From: Geosiphon pyriformis
Lineage: Eukaryota > Glomeromycota > Glomeromycetes > Archaeosporales > Geosiphonaceae
Direction: 5' to 3'
NCBI GenBank assembly: GCA_016748015.1
Contig: JAAOMT010000039.1
Location: 4,515-14,818 of the forward strand
DNA: 10,304 nt
Of the stretch, positions 1 to 7,490 are shown in pieces. The position numbers and the translations under genes were made by a program. The notes under the pieces are model-generated. The model had not been told where the DNA came from. It ran no database searches and was given only the letters and a program-made list of their open reading frames with translations. Position 1 is the first letter of the stretch; every line of letters starts with the position of its first letter.

Positions 1-191
1 AAAAAAATCAAGTACCTTAAGAATTTTCTTTTTTCCTAGAAAATATGGAGCCATTAATATTACTGCAATAATAGTAATTGCAATTAGATGAAATTTTTAT
101 TCTTTTCTGATAATTTGTTAAAAACAAATGATGGTTAAAAAAAGTATTAAATAATATGCAGTTTAATAGAAATCAAATAATGAAGATTAAT

Positions 192-944
192 TCATGCTCG
201 CTCATGTTTAACTTGGAACCCAAAAGTCTCATCTAAAAAGCCTGTGAGTAAATGAGTGCTAATTAGAGTGAACCGTTTATTCTCGATTAATGCATTGAAA
301 TTATGTACAATTTCCATTGGATTTCTAGAATTACTTGTTGAAGAAATTTGAAGTCATAATATTTCTCAGCCTACTGATTCTAATTTTGATTTATCAGTCT
401 TATGATCGATAATTTTGATACGACTTCTTTCAATTGGAATATTAAAAGATAATTGATATTCAAGTGTTTTGGAAACTTCTTGTTTGTTGTTAATTTTGTT
501 GAAATCTGAGAAATTTGTATTCAAACACAAGAATCTAATCAGGGCATCTTTAAAATCAACAACAATAATAATTAATGACATTAAAAATGTTCCAATAGAA
601 ATAAACAATAAACCTTCGTATCTGCATGCTTGCTTTCTTTTCCTTCTAAGCATTCAAACGAAATAAATAAACAAACAAATGAATTAAAGAATTATTAATC
701 TTTAAACAAATTTGTCAGAAAGCAAAAGTAAAAAATATTTGCATTTACCTTTTTTGAATTGCCATATATTTCTATCAATTCCTTTTATAACATCATTATA
801 TTATGCATCTTTCATAAAATTATTATTTACAATAGTAAAATAATCTTTATTCAGTTGATTAAATGTGCTTTCAAAAACATCCACTTTAACAGCTCTATTA
901 TCCATTTCCACATGAAAAAATTGTGACAGTCTCATTAGTCTCAT
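192..944 (-). pseudogene. Unrecognised decayed protein-coding gene with one membrane segment
   Basis: I do not recognise this gene. Three coding-like pieces lie in order on the minus strand. Piece 1 (944-749) starts at an ATG, reads MRLMRLSQFFHVEMDNRAVK and onward, has a TAA at 803-801, then continues in frame (YNDVIKGIDRNIWQFKK) to a good GTAAAT donor at 748. Piece 2 (653-366) has a basic start (MLRRKRKQ) followed by a hydrophobic stretch at residues 14-43 (LLFISIGTFLMSLIIIVV), which would be one N-in membrane span. Piece 3 (353-192) reads NPMEIVHNFNALIENKRF and ends at a TGA. No donor/acceptor pair I tried joins pieces 2 and 3 in frame, and piece 1 has an internal stop, so decay is the simplest reading. 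The 469-666 frame on the other strand is a shadow. Pieces 2 and 3 might instead be chance frames. Confidence 0.3.
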
Positions 945-1057
945 TTGATTTTATAAATAGAAATATTCTTTTTAGATAATGTGGTTTTCTTGAAATAATT
1001 GATATTTATTTCACGCCACTAGTCCAGACACCATTTTGATTATATAAATTTATGTGA

Positions 1058-1226
1058 GCACAGAAAGAATATTCCAATTCACAAAATAATCTTGCAATTT
1101 GTTATAAAATAGGGAAATGAATTTGCTAAAAATTTCGCAAAAGCAATTACATTATATACCAAAGCCGCAAAAAAATTAGAAAATAGGGGATTGGACACTG
1201 AAAGAGTTTTAGTTAAGAGGAAATAG
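1058..1226 (+). pseudogene. Sel1-like repeat relic with one frameshift
   Basis: The plus strand encodes AQKEYSNSQNNLAICYKIG from 1058, then hits TGA at 1118-1120. Moving one base forward, the frame from 1116 continues as NEFAKNFAKAITLYTKAAKK to a TAG at 1224-1226. Joined conceptually, the two halves follow the Sel1-like repeat pattern: an A-Q-NNLA-CY--G first helix, a short loop, then K-A-LYTKAA in the second helix. Sel1-like (SLR) solenoids are protein-interaction scaffolds and in Glomeromycotina are often fused behind kinase domains. Here only about one and a half repeats survive, with no start codon or neighbouring repeats seen. It was probably once part of a longer kinase-Sel1 or Sel1-only gene. 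Family call is firm; status as a fragment is clear from the frameshift. Confidence 0.6.
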
Positions 1227-2423
1227 CTATTAGTAAACTGTTTTACTAAGATTGTATCTATAAGATAAATTAAAAAGTTTGGTTTACTTAATATTGTTGC
1301 TTAAAGAATATTTTTTTAACTGATATTTTTATCATTTCTGAAAATACATGAGGTTTTTCTTTACTAAATTCCAAAGTCTTAAAATATTACAGTTATCTTA
1401 AATTGTGATTTATTCAAATATTGATTTAATATTTGTTAAATTATTAAAAAATATAGTTGTGATGTTATAAACTGAAATAATATGTTAATATATTAATAGT
1501 TAACAAAAAAATTGCCGCTATAATATTTATTTTTTTATCTAATAAAACAAAATTTGAAAAATTAGTAAATATTACACAATTAATATATTTAATAATAAAT
1601 TATAATAACAATAGTATGCCAATTTTATTTGATAAATAAAATATGGTTAATTAAAAAAATTACAGTTTTAAAAATGTCATTTTTTTATTTATTTATCAAT
1701 TTAACAAAAAAATTAACGACTAATTTTAAAAATTAATAATAAAATTAAGAAATATAGTATAATTAATATAAATAATAAAATATAAACATAAAAAATAAAT
1801 AAATGGTATTCAAAATGGTATAATAAATACAAAAAACCCATTTTGTTTATTTCAAGCCTGATTAACAAAAAAACGCTAATAGAAGGTGCAGATTTTTAGA
1901 GTAAAAGTTTGTACAGGTTATTTTTAAACAAATAAATTTATAAAATGTTTTTATTTTTGAGATTGAAAAATAAGTAGTTTCAATGTTTCACCAATATGAA
2001 TAGTAGAAAATGTTTTATCTCATTCAAGCAAATTGAATTGAAAAAAACGCAAAGAAATTGGCCTAGTATTTTTTGGAACACTAATTTATAAATGAGGGAA
2101 GTGATTATCAAATAAAGTATAATCATGAACCAATCAATTAAGTAATTAATAAATTTTTTAAAGGTTGATTAATCTCAATTTTTGAAAGGTCTAATTCCTT
2201 TCCTTTCAAATATGTAGTAATACTAATAATAATTTTCTGAAAAAAAGTCTTGCAGAAAGCTAAAGCTTATCATGATATTTTACTTTAATACCTATCTTTA
2301 AAATCCATATTCTTTCTAATTTTTACATAGAAAATCAGAAACTTTGTTCTGTTTTGTTTCTTAAGGTTGCAAATGAGTTTATAAGAACTAGTCAGATAGA
2401 AAACCATCAGTCAATTGAAAAGA
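1227..2423. other. AT-rich stretch without a recognisable gene
   Basis: Long A and T runs, many stops in all frames, and no coding-like segment, tRNA-like fold or tandem repeat that I can support. Short homopolymer tracts (for example T-runs near 1520 and 1680) are the only visible structure. Confidence 0.6.
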
Positions 2424-2435
2424 AAAATCAAAAAA

Positions 2436-2522
2436 TTTAATTATAAATGCAAAATCTGTAATGAATTTATTACTTCAAAGAAAGATTTAATATTATTTAA
2501 ACTGCAAGGCACAATAATAAAA
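2436..2522 (+). pseudogene. C2H2 zinc-finger-like relic
   Basis: The plus strand reads FNYKCKICNEFITSKKDLIL, then FKLQGT, before TAG at 2523-2525. The spacing fits a classical C2H2 finger: aromatic, x, Cys2448, x2, Cys2457 (codon positions), x3, hydrophobic, x5, Leu, x2, then the two places where zinc-binding histidines belong. Those are Phe and Gly here, so the finger could not hold zinc. Just upstream, 2366-2430 carries a second NEFI-containing segment (NEFIRTSQIENHQS) in another frame, which may be the preceding finger with an indel. A single degenerate finger is weak evidence, and chance similarity in AT-rich DNA is possible. Confidence 0.27.
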
Positions 2523-2525
2523 TAG

Positions 2526-2941
2526 ATTTCGAAAAAAAATCTATGAATAATTCGGAAACAATAATAAATTCATCATTTCAGCATATTTTTATAAGAAGCA
2601 AAAGAAAGCCTATAACTTTTAAGTGATTGAAACCTTGACATTATTTTGAAAATTTCACTTTCTTATGTTGGCTAATGAATAAAATCGGAATCAAATACCT
2701 AAGTATTATAATATTTGAATTGTTTAATGCTTTTTCTTACGACCATAGATAATTTAGAGAAAATAGTTGCAATATTTACTATATTTCTGAAGAAGGTATT
2801 GCACAAAGACCCTTTTGAATATTCATTAACAAAACTTGGGAATAGATAATTTTCTAAATTTTTCTAATTTTGGAATAAGTAGTATAGCAGAACGTCAAAA
2901 ATCCTAGTAGTTTTCTCAATCAAAAATTTGAATTATTCCTT
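2526..2941. other. AT-rich 3' flank of the lipase-like gene, no gene seen
   Basis: This lies directly downstream of the lipase-like stop codon on the minus strand and would contain its 3' UTR and polyadenylation site. No clear AATAAA signal close to the stop and no other coding segment were found. Confidence 0.5.
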
Positions 2942-4371
2942 TCAAATAGATGAAGGGCAATTTTGGAACATGGTATGCTGAAAATATGGTCCGAAATGTT
3001 GATCATCAGGGTGAGAATCTCGATAATACTTCAACCCATCTAACCAACTGCATCCTCGAGACTTGCTATAAAGAAAATTATTCCTAGCATTACAATCCTT
3101 AAACAAGTTTTGTTAATTGAGCTAAATTTTTTTAAAATATGCCCCTCTGAATAAATGATTCACAAACCTTATTTTCATCTAAACTAGCTGTATGATAACA
3201 CGCATAAATTTTTGGACTGGAACAATCACATGGAGGCTCTATCCAAAACTCTCGTCGAAAATGTTTGTATAAAACCCTGGGAAACTTTTTTCGTCTTTTT
3301 TCTGGATACATCTTTTCTTTGAGCTGGAAGCGATTGTTGCCATCAATTGGAAAATTAGGCACCCAATCATCTCCATTAATTACCCTCCAAGATTTATCAA
3401 ATATTCGTTCTATATAATAAGCAAAGTGTTCATTTCCAATTCTTGGTTGCCCAAAGGTAATAAGAGTTATTGTTGTTTCCTCATATTTTCTCTTGTATTC
3501 AAGCGCAGCAAATACCGCTATCACTAAATTATAATGTGACTTTTAAATTTCGAAAAGATTTTTGCTTGATAAAGATTCAAACTTGAATTACCAGCTCCAA
3601 TACCAAATCCTGTAAATGTATATTGTTTGAGACTTTTGGTTAAGCTATTTAAACCTTCAAAGTCTTCAAGTTTTTGCCAGAATTGAGAAGCACATTTTTG
3701 CCAACGTTCATAAAAAATTCTTGAGACTAATCCGTTTTTGACGTGTGTATAAGGTGTCATTTCCCTTTTTTCAACTTTTCCCGAATAAAATTCATATTCA
3801 TATTCAAAGGCACCAAAAGCAATTGTAGTCTTGGAAAAAATTACTATTTTCATAACATTTTTATGCCATTAATTTTTGATTGAAAAATCTTCTTTTTAGA
3901 ATTCAAAAATGAAAATTTAAAATATAAATTAAACTTAAATTTAAACTAACCCCATACTTTGTGCTTGCCACTACCTTGTAATCTAAACTCAATATTAGTC
4001 TCCAAAACTGTTTGGCAAGCAACGTTCCATGCAGATATCGCGCTTGATTCTAATCGATGCAAAACGTTTTCGTCATCAACAATCTCTTTTACAAATTCAA
4101 TACTTTGAAGGTTTCTTTTTTCAAAAAATTCAATGGCGTTATGTTTTTCTTTTAAAGAGAGAAGAAAAATTTTCGGATTAATTTGGAGTTCAGTAAAAGA
4201 TTTTTTAAACATCCAATTTGTTAAGGAAAAGTTTTTTTCTTGTGAGTTTAAATAAAAATTTATCTCATCTTTTGGAAATTGAATGTGAAATTTTTTTCTA
4301 TGTGCCTCAGCTGTCAAAATTGTTAAATTTAAAATAAAAAAGAATAAAATGATGAAAAACACATTAAACAT
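2942..4371 (-). CDS. Secreted class 3 lipase-like protein lacking the catalytic serine (4 exons)
   Basis: Exons are 4371-3951, 3843-3592, 3523-3168 and 3061-2942, giving 382 residues. The start at 4371 is preferred over an in-frame ATG at 4434 because it opens directly with a signal peptide (MFNVFFIILFFFILN..., cleavage likely after TAEA, about residue 23) and has A at -3. The alpha/beta-hydrolase (Lipase_3) core starts near residue 138 (KVWVIFSKTT, oxyanion-loop strand). The nucleophile elbow TGFGIGAV is at 218-225, then comes ITFGQPRIGN (246-255), a family hallmark, then INGDDWVPNFP with Asp277 as the acid, REFWIE (315-320), Cys-rich CDC (323-325), and DQHFGPYF in exon 4 with His365 as the base. 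In active members the elbow is GHSLGG; here Ser is Gly221 (GGT) and His is Phe220, so lipase activity by the usual mechanism is not expected. It may bind lipid or act as a secreted pseudoenzyme; that is inference. All three introns are GT-AG and restore the frame. Confidence 0.83.
3062..3167 (-). other. Intron 3 of the lipase-like gene
   Basis: A 106-nt intron with donor AAG|GTTTGT and acceptor CTTTATAGCAAG|TCT, phase 0. Splicing joins SLDENK to SRGCSWLDGL and brings in DQHFGPYF, the His box. Unspliced, the frame ends at TAA (3134-3132) and lacks the His box. Another AG four bases earlier (3066) would throw exon 4 out of frame. Confidence 0.7.
3524..3591 (-). other. Intron 2 of the lipase-like gene
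   Basis: A 68-nt intron with donor GTAATT and acceptor TATAATTTAG, phase 1, in codon 225 directly behind the nucleophile elbow. Splicing gives FGIGAV followed by IAVFAALEYK, exactly the elbow-to-helix transition expected for an alpha/beta hydrolase. Confidence 0.8.
3844..3950 (-). other. Intron 1 of the lipase-like gene
   Basis: A 107-nt intron with donor GTTAGT (after the first base of codon 141) and acceptor GAAAATAG. Splicing turns KVWG-stop into KVWVIFSKTT, which is the expected first core strand of a class 3 lipase. CTAA-type branch candidates lie near 3898-3901. Confidence 0.75.
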
Positions 4372-4415
4372 GGTCAAAAAGTTAAAAGGGTTCTCTGATT
4401 TATTGGGACATACAG

Positions 4416-4425
4416 TATATAAATA
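4416..4425 (-). promoter_or_regulatory. Possible TATA box of the lipase-like gene
   Basis: On the minus strand the sequence reads TTATTTATATAC about 45-55 nt before the chosen ATG at 4371. In such AT-rich DNA the match has little weight, but its distance would give a very short 5' UTR beginning downstream of the upstream ATG at 4434, in keeping with the signal-peptide start. Confidence 0.22.
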
Positions 4426-4434
4426 ATTTGGCAA

Positions 4435-5234
4435 AATTATTCGAGGTAAAGAGTTTTCTTTTAATTAGAAATAAAAATATACAATTTCATTCAGTATTAT
4501 ATTTTTTATCAAATCTTTTAGAAATTTCAAATTATTAGAATTATATTTGTTTCACTAGGGAAATATTTACCCGAGAAACAAATAAAATGTTCGAGAAAAT
4601 CACAATATTTAAGCTTTTTAAAATGTTTCAAGTTATGTTTTAATAATTTTAATATGTAAAACAAAATTTGTGCTTTAAAACCTTTTTAACATTTATTTGG
4701 AGTGGATTACCCACAAAACAATAGTGTGATAATAAATTTGAAACAATCGAATTGTGCTGTGAAATTCTGCTTTATTAAAGTTAAGATAAAAACTTATTTT
4801 ACATGAATCGTTTTAACAATATTAACCAATTAAAATGCTTTTTACTAGGGAAAAAAAGTGGATTTTAATAAATGATCCTCAACCATATAAACATTTATCT
4901 ATTGTATTTTTACATAAACTATGAACATCACTCTAAATGTTTAGCTTTCAAATACACAATCAAATAATATTATCATAAGATGGGCAAAATATACATAAAA
5001 AAGATAAATGGTTATAACATAAAATATGTTTCGAACTAATATGAAACTATATACATGTATATGCAGTTTTACATAATAAATATATACTATATTATATCGA
5101 AATTTTAGGATATAGAAATTAAATGATTATTATTATTATTATTATTATAAAATCTAAAATATATCCAATAAATAATTATTGAATATGTTGGAAAATTAAT
5201 ATGAAAATATTTATTTTATAGAGTATTTGGAATT
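4435..5234. other. AT-rich intergenic region upstream of the lipase-like gene
   Basis: No coding segment was recognised on either strand. It would hold the lipase-like gene's promoter. The only clear structure is an ATT microsatellite near its right end. Confidence 0.5.
5126..5148. repeat. (ATT)n microsatellite
   Basis: Seven uninterrupted ATT units plus a partial one in non-coding AT-rich DNA. Likely length-variable between isolates. Confidence 0.9.
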
Positions 5235-5441
5235 TTAAAGTACATATTTTCCAGATTGGTCTTTTATTCCTTCACATCTAAAAGTTTGGAATTCACCAAG
5301 ACCAAGAGACTCAATCCAATACTCTCTGTCAAAATGTATCTTTTGAGTCCATAAATCGATCTGGACGAAAAATATTGGGGTTTTTGTATCGAGTACAACG
5401 CATAGATATTCATAAAAATGCTTGTATTTTCCGGAATTCAT
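5235..5441 (-). pseudogene. Relic of a second class 3 lipase-like gene (C-terminal part)
   Basis: The open frame of 68 codons contains KIHFDREYWIESLGLG, then FRCEGIKDQSGKYV and a TAA. This parallels HFRREFWIEPPCDC and the following Cys-containing segment of the intact gene (residues 312-345). Such a segment, an R-E-(F/Y)-W-I-E strand followed by a Cys-containing tail, is what marks the lipase end of this family. The upstream GQPRIGN and elbow motifs and a downstream HFGPYF box are all missing, so it is a truncated copy, on the same strand and about 0.9 kb upstream of the intact gene. That suggests an old tandem duplication. The N-terminal half of the frame (MNSGKYKHFYEYL) does not align well and may be unrelated. 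The match is short. Confidence 0.42.
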
Positions 5442-5648
5442 ATCTCATACATGTATTATCTTGTTGAAGATATCTAAGGACGGCTTGTACCTAGAAAAAA
5501 CAGAGGTATCATTCATTATTTTGGAAAAAGACAACGTTTAGCAATATTAAAAGAGTGTTTCAGAACTGAAGGAGACCTAATTGCTTTTTGTAAAAACATT
5601 GAGCTTTAGCCATTATTTTTTATAAAAAACAAAAAACTATGGCATTTA

Positions 5649-5837
5649 CTATATATTGGCTCTATCTAATTCTTCATGAGCTTTTTGTTGAAACACCAGA
5701 TTGTTGGCTAACTGTGCAATAACTTTGGGGATAGAGCTTCCAGTGTGAGAGAGAAGGCAAAATATACTATAGGTAGCATGGATATAATATTTGCATTGAG
5801 AAAACTTAAACAAATCATACAAAATGATAAAACTTAA
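5649..5837 (-). pseudogene. Cytochrome P450-like relic (I to J helix region)
   Basis: A 62-codon minus-strand frame without a start ends in LSHTGSSIPKVIAQLANN followed by LVFQQKAHEELDRANI and TAG. In P450s the I helix (A/G-G-x-D/E-T-T/S) is followed by LANNPxxQQKAxEELDR, and this order and spacing are matched closely, although the helix-I acidic-Thr pair is degraded to HTGSS. About 160 nt further down the same strand, after a TTTTTTCTAG acceptor-like site, 5490-5450 encodes VQAVLRYLQQ, which could be the remains of the K-helix (YxQAVxxExLR). No ExxR, no haem-binding FxxGxRxCxG loop and no N-terminus were found. P450s are membrane-associated monooxygenases; this copy cannot be functional. A chance match to the EELDR helix remains possible. 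Confidence 0.4.
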
Positions 5838-5931
5838 TTAGACGAGCTATAAAAAAGTTTTAAATGAAAAAGTTTTACATTACTAGTAAAGTAAGAATTG
5901 CTAGATTATTTACCCCAATTTAAAATTAAAG

Positions 5932-7037
5932 AATTGGTAAAAACCTTTAGATAAAATTCTTGCGAAATATTGATTTTTTCCAAATATTCTGAGATTTCAT
6001 GGTTTTAGCAAAACAATAAAAGGTATTTATTTTCAAGGCTCTTGATATAATTATTTTAGCAAACGCTAACTTTACTTTATAAAATGTATCAAATGATAAT
6101 ATAAACTATATTTTAGTTCTTGAATACGCTAATGGAGGTTCTTTACATGATTCCCTATCCTTAGAGTTTCAGAATATGAATGAGAAAGAAAAGCTTCAGA
6201 TGGCACAAGAATTGGCAAGGGGAATTCAATGTCCAAATCATTCATCAGGATCTTGTAGGTTTTATAATTTGATATTTTAAAAGCTATCTTAAGATTAGAC
6301 TACATCACTAAATAGAATTCATCAAATGTTTTAGTACATAACAAAATAATAAAAATATCCGATATTGGCATTCCGAAAAATCAAAGTAAAAATGCTAGGT
6401 TTAGCCAATGAGATTAAAAGCCAACCTACTTATATAGACTCTCAATGTTTCAAAGACAAACAATTCATCTAAAATAAGAAATCAAATATTTATGCTCTGG
6501 CATCCTCCTATAGGAATTAACAAGTGGCCAATTATCATTCAAAAATACTAAAAAATAGATACTTATATGTTAGAAAATTTTAATTTAACATATTTTTATA
6601 AAGGCTCTACTTATAGCTAAAACTTTTAAATATTATTAGTCCAAATTGCCAATGGCATACGAGAAACCCTTGTCAAAAATACCATAACAAAATATATTGT
6701 ACTGTATAAAAAGCATTGGAATGAGTTACTTGATAATAGATCTAGCATCAAGGAAACAAACAAAAAACAAGGAATTCAATAGAATTCGGAAAATGCTTTG
6801 AGTTTTCTAATAGGCCACACATCATTAACATGACAGTTAACAAGAGAAATCACCTTCATAAGCTTTATGGCTTTTATTAATACAAACATCATGGCTTTTT
6901 TAGAAAAAATTTTAACTATAATCAATAAAGGTTTAAACATCTGTACAGATAAAGATATCTCAAAAATAATTCTCTGGCTAAAAAAACATCTTGGAAATAT
7001 TGGACAAAGCTCCGAAGATCTTTTTGTGAGTTGTTGA
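5932..7037 (+). pseudogene. Tyrosine-kinase-like (TKL-type) protein kinase pseudogene
   Basis: Degraded kinase motifs appear in the correct order. They are PNILRFHGFSKT (5980 on, end of helix C and strand 4); NDNINYILVLEYANGGSL (from 6095, strand 5 and hinge); KEKLQMAQELARGIQC (helix E); and, one base out of frame, IIHQDL (6237-6254, HRD motif with Arg changed to Gln). A 61-nt intron follows, then NSSNVLVHNKIIKISDIGI (6316 on, catalytic loop end and DFG as DIG). Next come PTYIDSQCFKDKQFI, TAA at 6470, NKKSNIYAL, a shift to GILL, TAG at 6511 where Trp is expected, and ELTSGQ. Finally IANGIRETLVKNTITKYIVL with KKHWNELLDNRSSI (6645-6755) is the C-lobe end. That frame runs on through TAG 6780 and TGA 6831 into a linker (ISKIILWLKKHLGNIGQSSE) like those before Sel1 repeats, ending at 7035. 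Several frameshifts and nonsense codons make it non-functional. The type is that expanded in Glomeromycotina. Confidence 0.78.
6255..6315 (+). other. Fossil intron in the kinase pseudogene
   Basis: Donor GTAGGT follows the HQDL codons, and acceptor CACTAAATAG, with a CTAA branch motif, precedes NSSNVLVH. The 61-nt length and the phase 0 junction between HxDL and the catalytic-loop Asn stretch are just what an intact kinase would need, so this splice site predates the decay. Confidence 0.6.
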
Positions 7038-7289
7038 TCATACTGTTTGTGTTCGTGAATTGGTGAATACTAATAGTTTGTCGTTGGTAGCCAATAACGA
7101 GTTTGCAACTAAATAAGTTAAAAATAAAATATTGCTTGAAGGATAGAGAACACCTCTTTATATACTTATTTATCAAGCGATGATATCTATTTAAATTAAT
7201 GCTTTCGGTTGACATTTCCAATATATATATTACAGCTCCGATTATCAGCACCCCTGCCAATAATGTTCCTAGCCCTGTTCTTGGGATCG
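7038..7289. other. Boundary between AT-rich DNA and the GC-richer repeat block
   Basis: On the plus strand a short frame (7030-7113, VVDHTVCVRELVNTN) overlaps the end of the kinase linker after a one-base shift and may be its continuation. The long minus-strand frame at 6922-7260 shows no family features and overlaps the kinase linker, so I do not call it a gene. Confidence 0.3.
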
Positions 7290-7424
7290 CTAATTGTCGT
7301 TGTCATTATTAGGAATCAGTAATCGAGAATTTTCATCATCATTGTTCAGAATCGTTGTGCCTGTTCTAGCCACCTCTGATACGTCTACACCTACAATCCC
7401 CAAAAACAACTCCTTTGCCAAATC
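7290..7424 (-). pseudogene. 44-codon fragment, probably part of the same repeat family
   Basis: The minus-strand frame reads DLAKELFLGIVGVDVSEVAR followed by an Asn/Asp-rich tail (NNDDEN, PNNDNDN) and TAG. It lies in the same reading frame as the large broken ORF just upstream, after several stops. I do not recognise it. Two other frames are also open here, because the DNA is rich in GAC/AAC-type triplets, so coding status is doubtful. It may be the 3' end of the neighbouring repeat-borne gene. Confidence 0.2.
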
Positions 7425-7490
7425 CTATAATGCACCTGTTGGTAATTGTCATTGTCGTCGCGCCATCAATCCACTTAAGTTCTAAATATT

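Noticed and set aside
469-666. Plus-strand frame of 65 codons
   Set aside because: Shadow of the minus-strand membrane-segment frame, with less protein-like content.
3132-3524. Frame taken as a separate 130-residue gene
   Set aside because: It starts inside an acceptor site and joins in frame to the exon upstream; its last 12 codons are intron 3, not coding sequence.
4372-4434. Upstream in-frame ATG at 4434 as the lipase-like start
   Set aside because: It would bury the signal peptide behind 21 polar residues; the ATG at 4371 gives a standard secretory start.
6922-7260. 112-codon minus-strand frame
   Set aside because: It overlaps the kinase linker encoded on the other strand, shows no family features, and crosses the composition boundary at about 7260.
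7294-7485. Plus-strand Ser/Thr-rich frame
   Set aside because: Complement of triplet-biased DNA open in several frames; no start context or family match.
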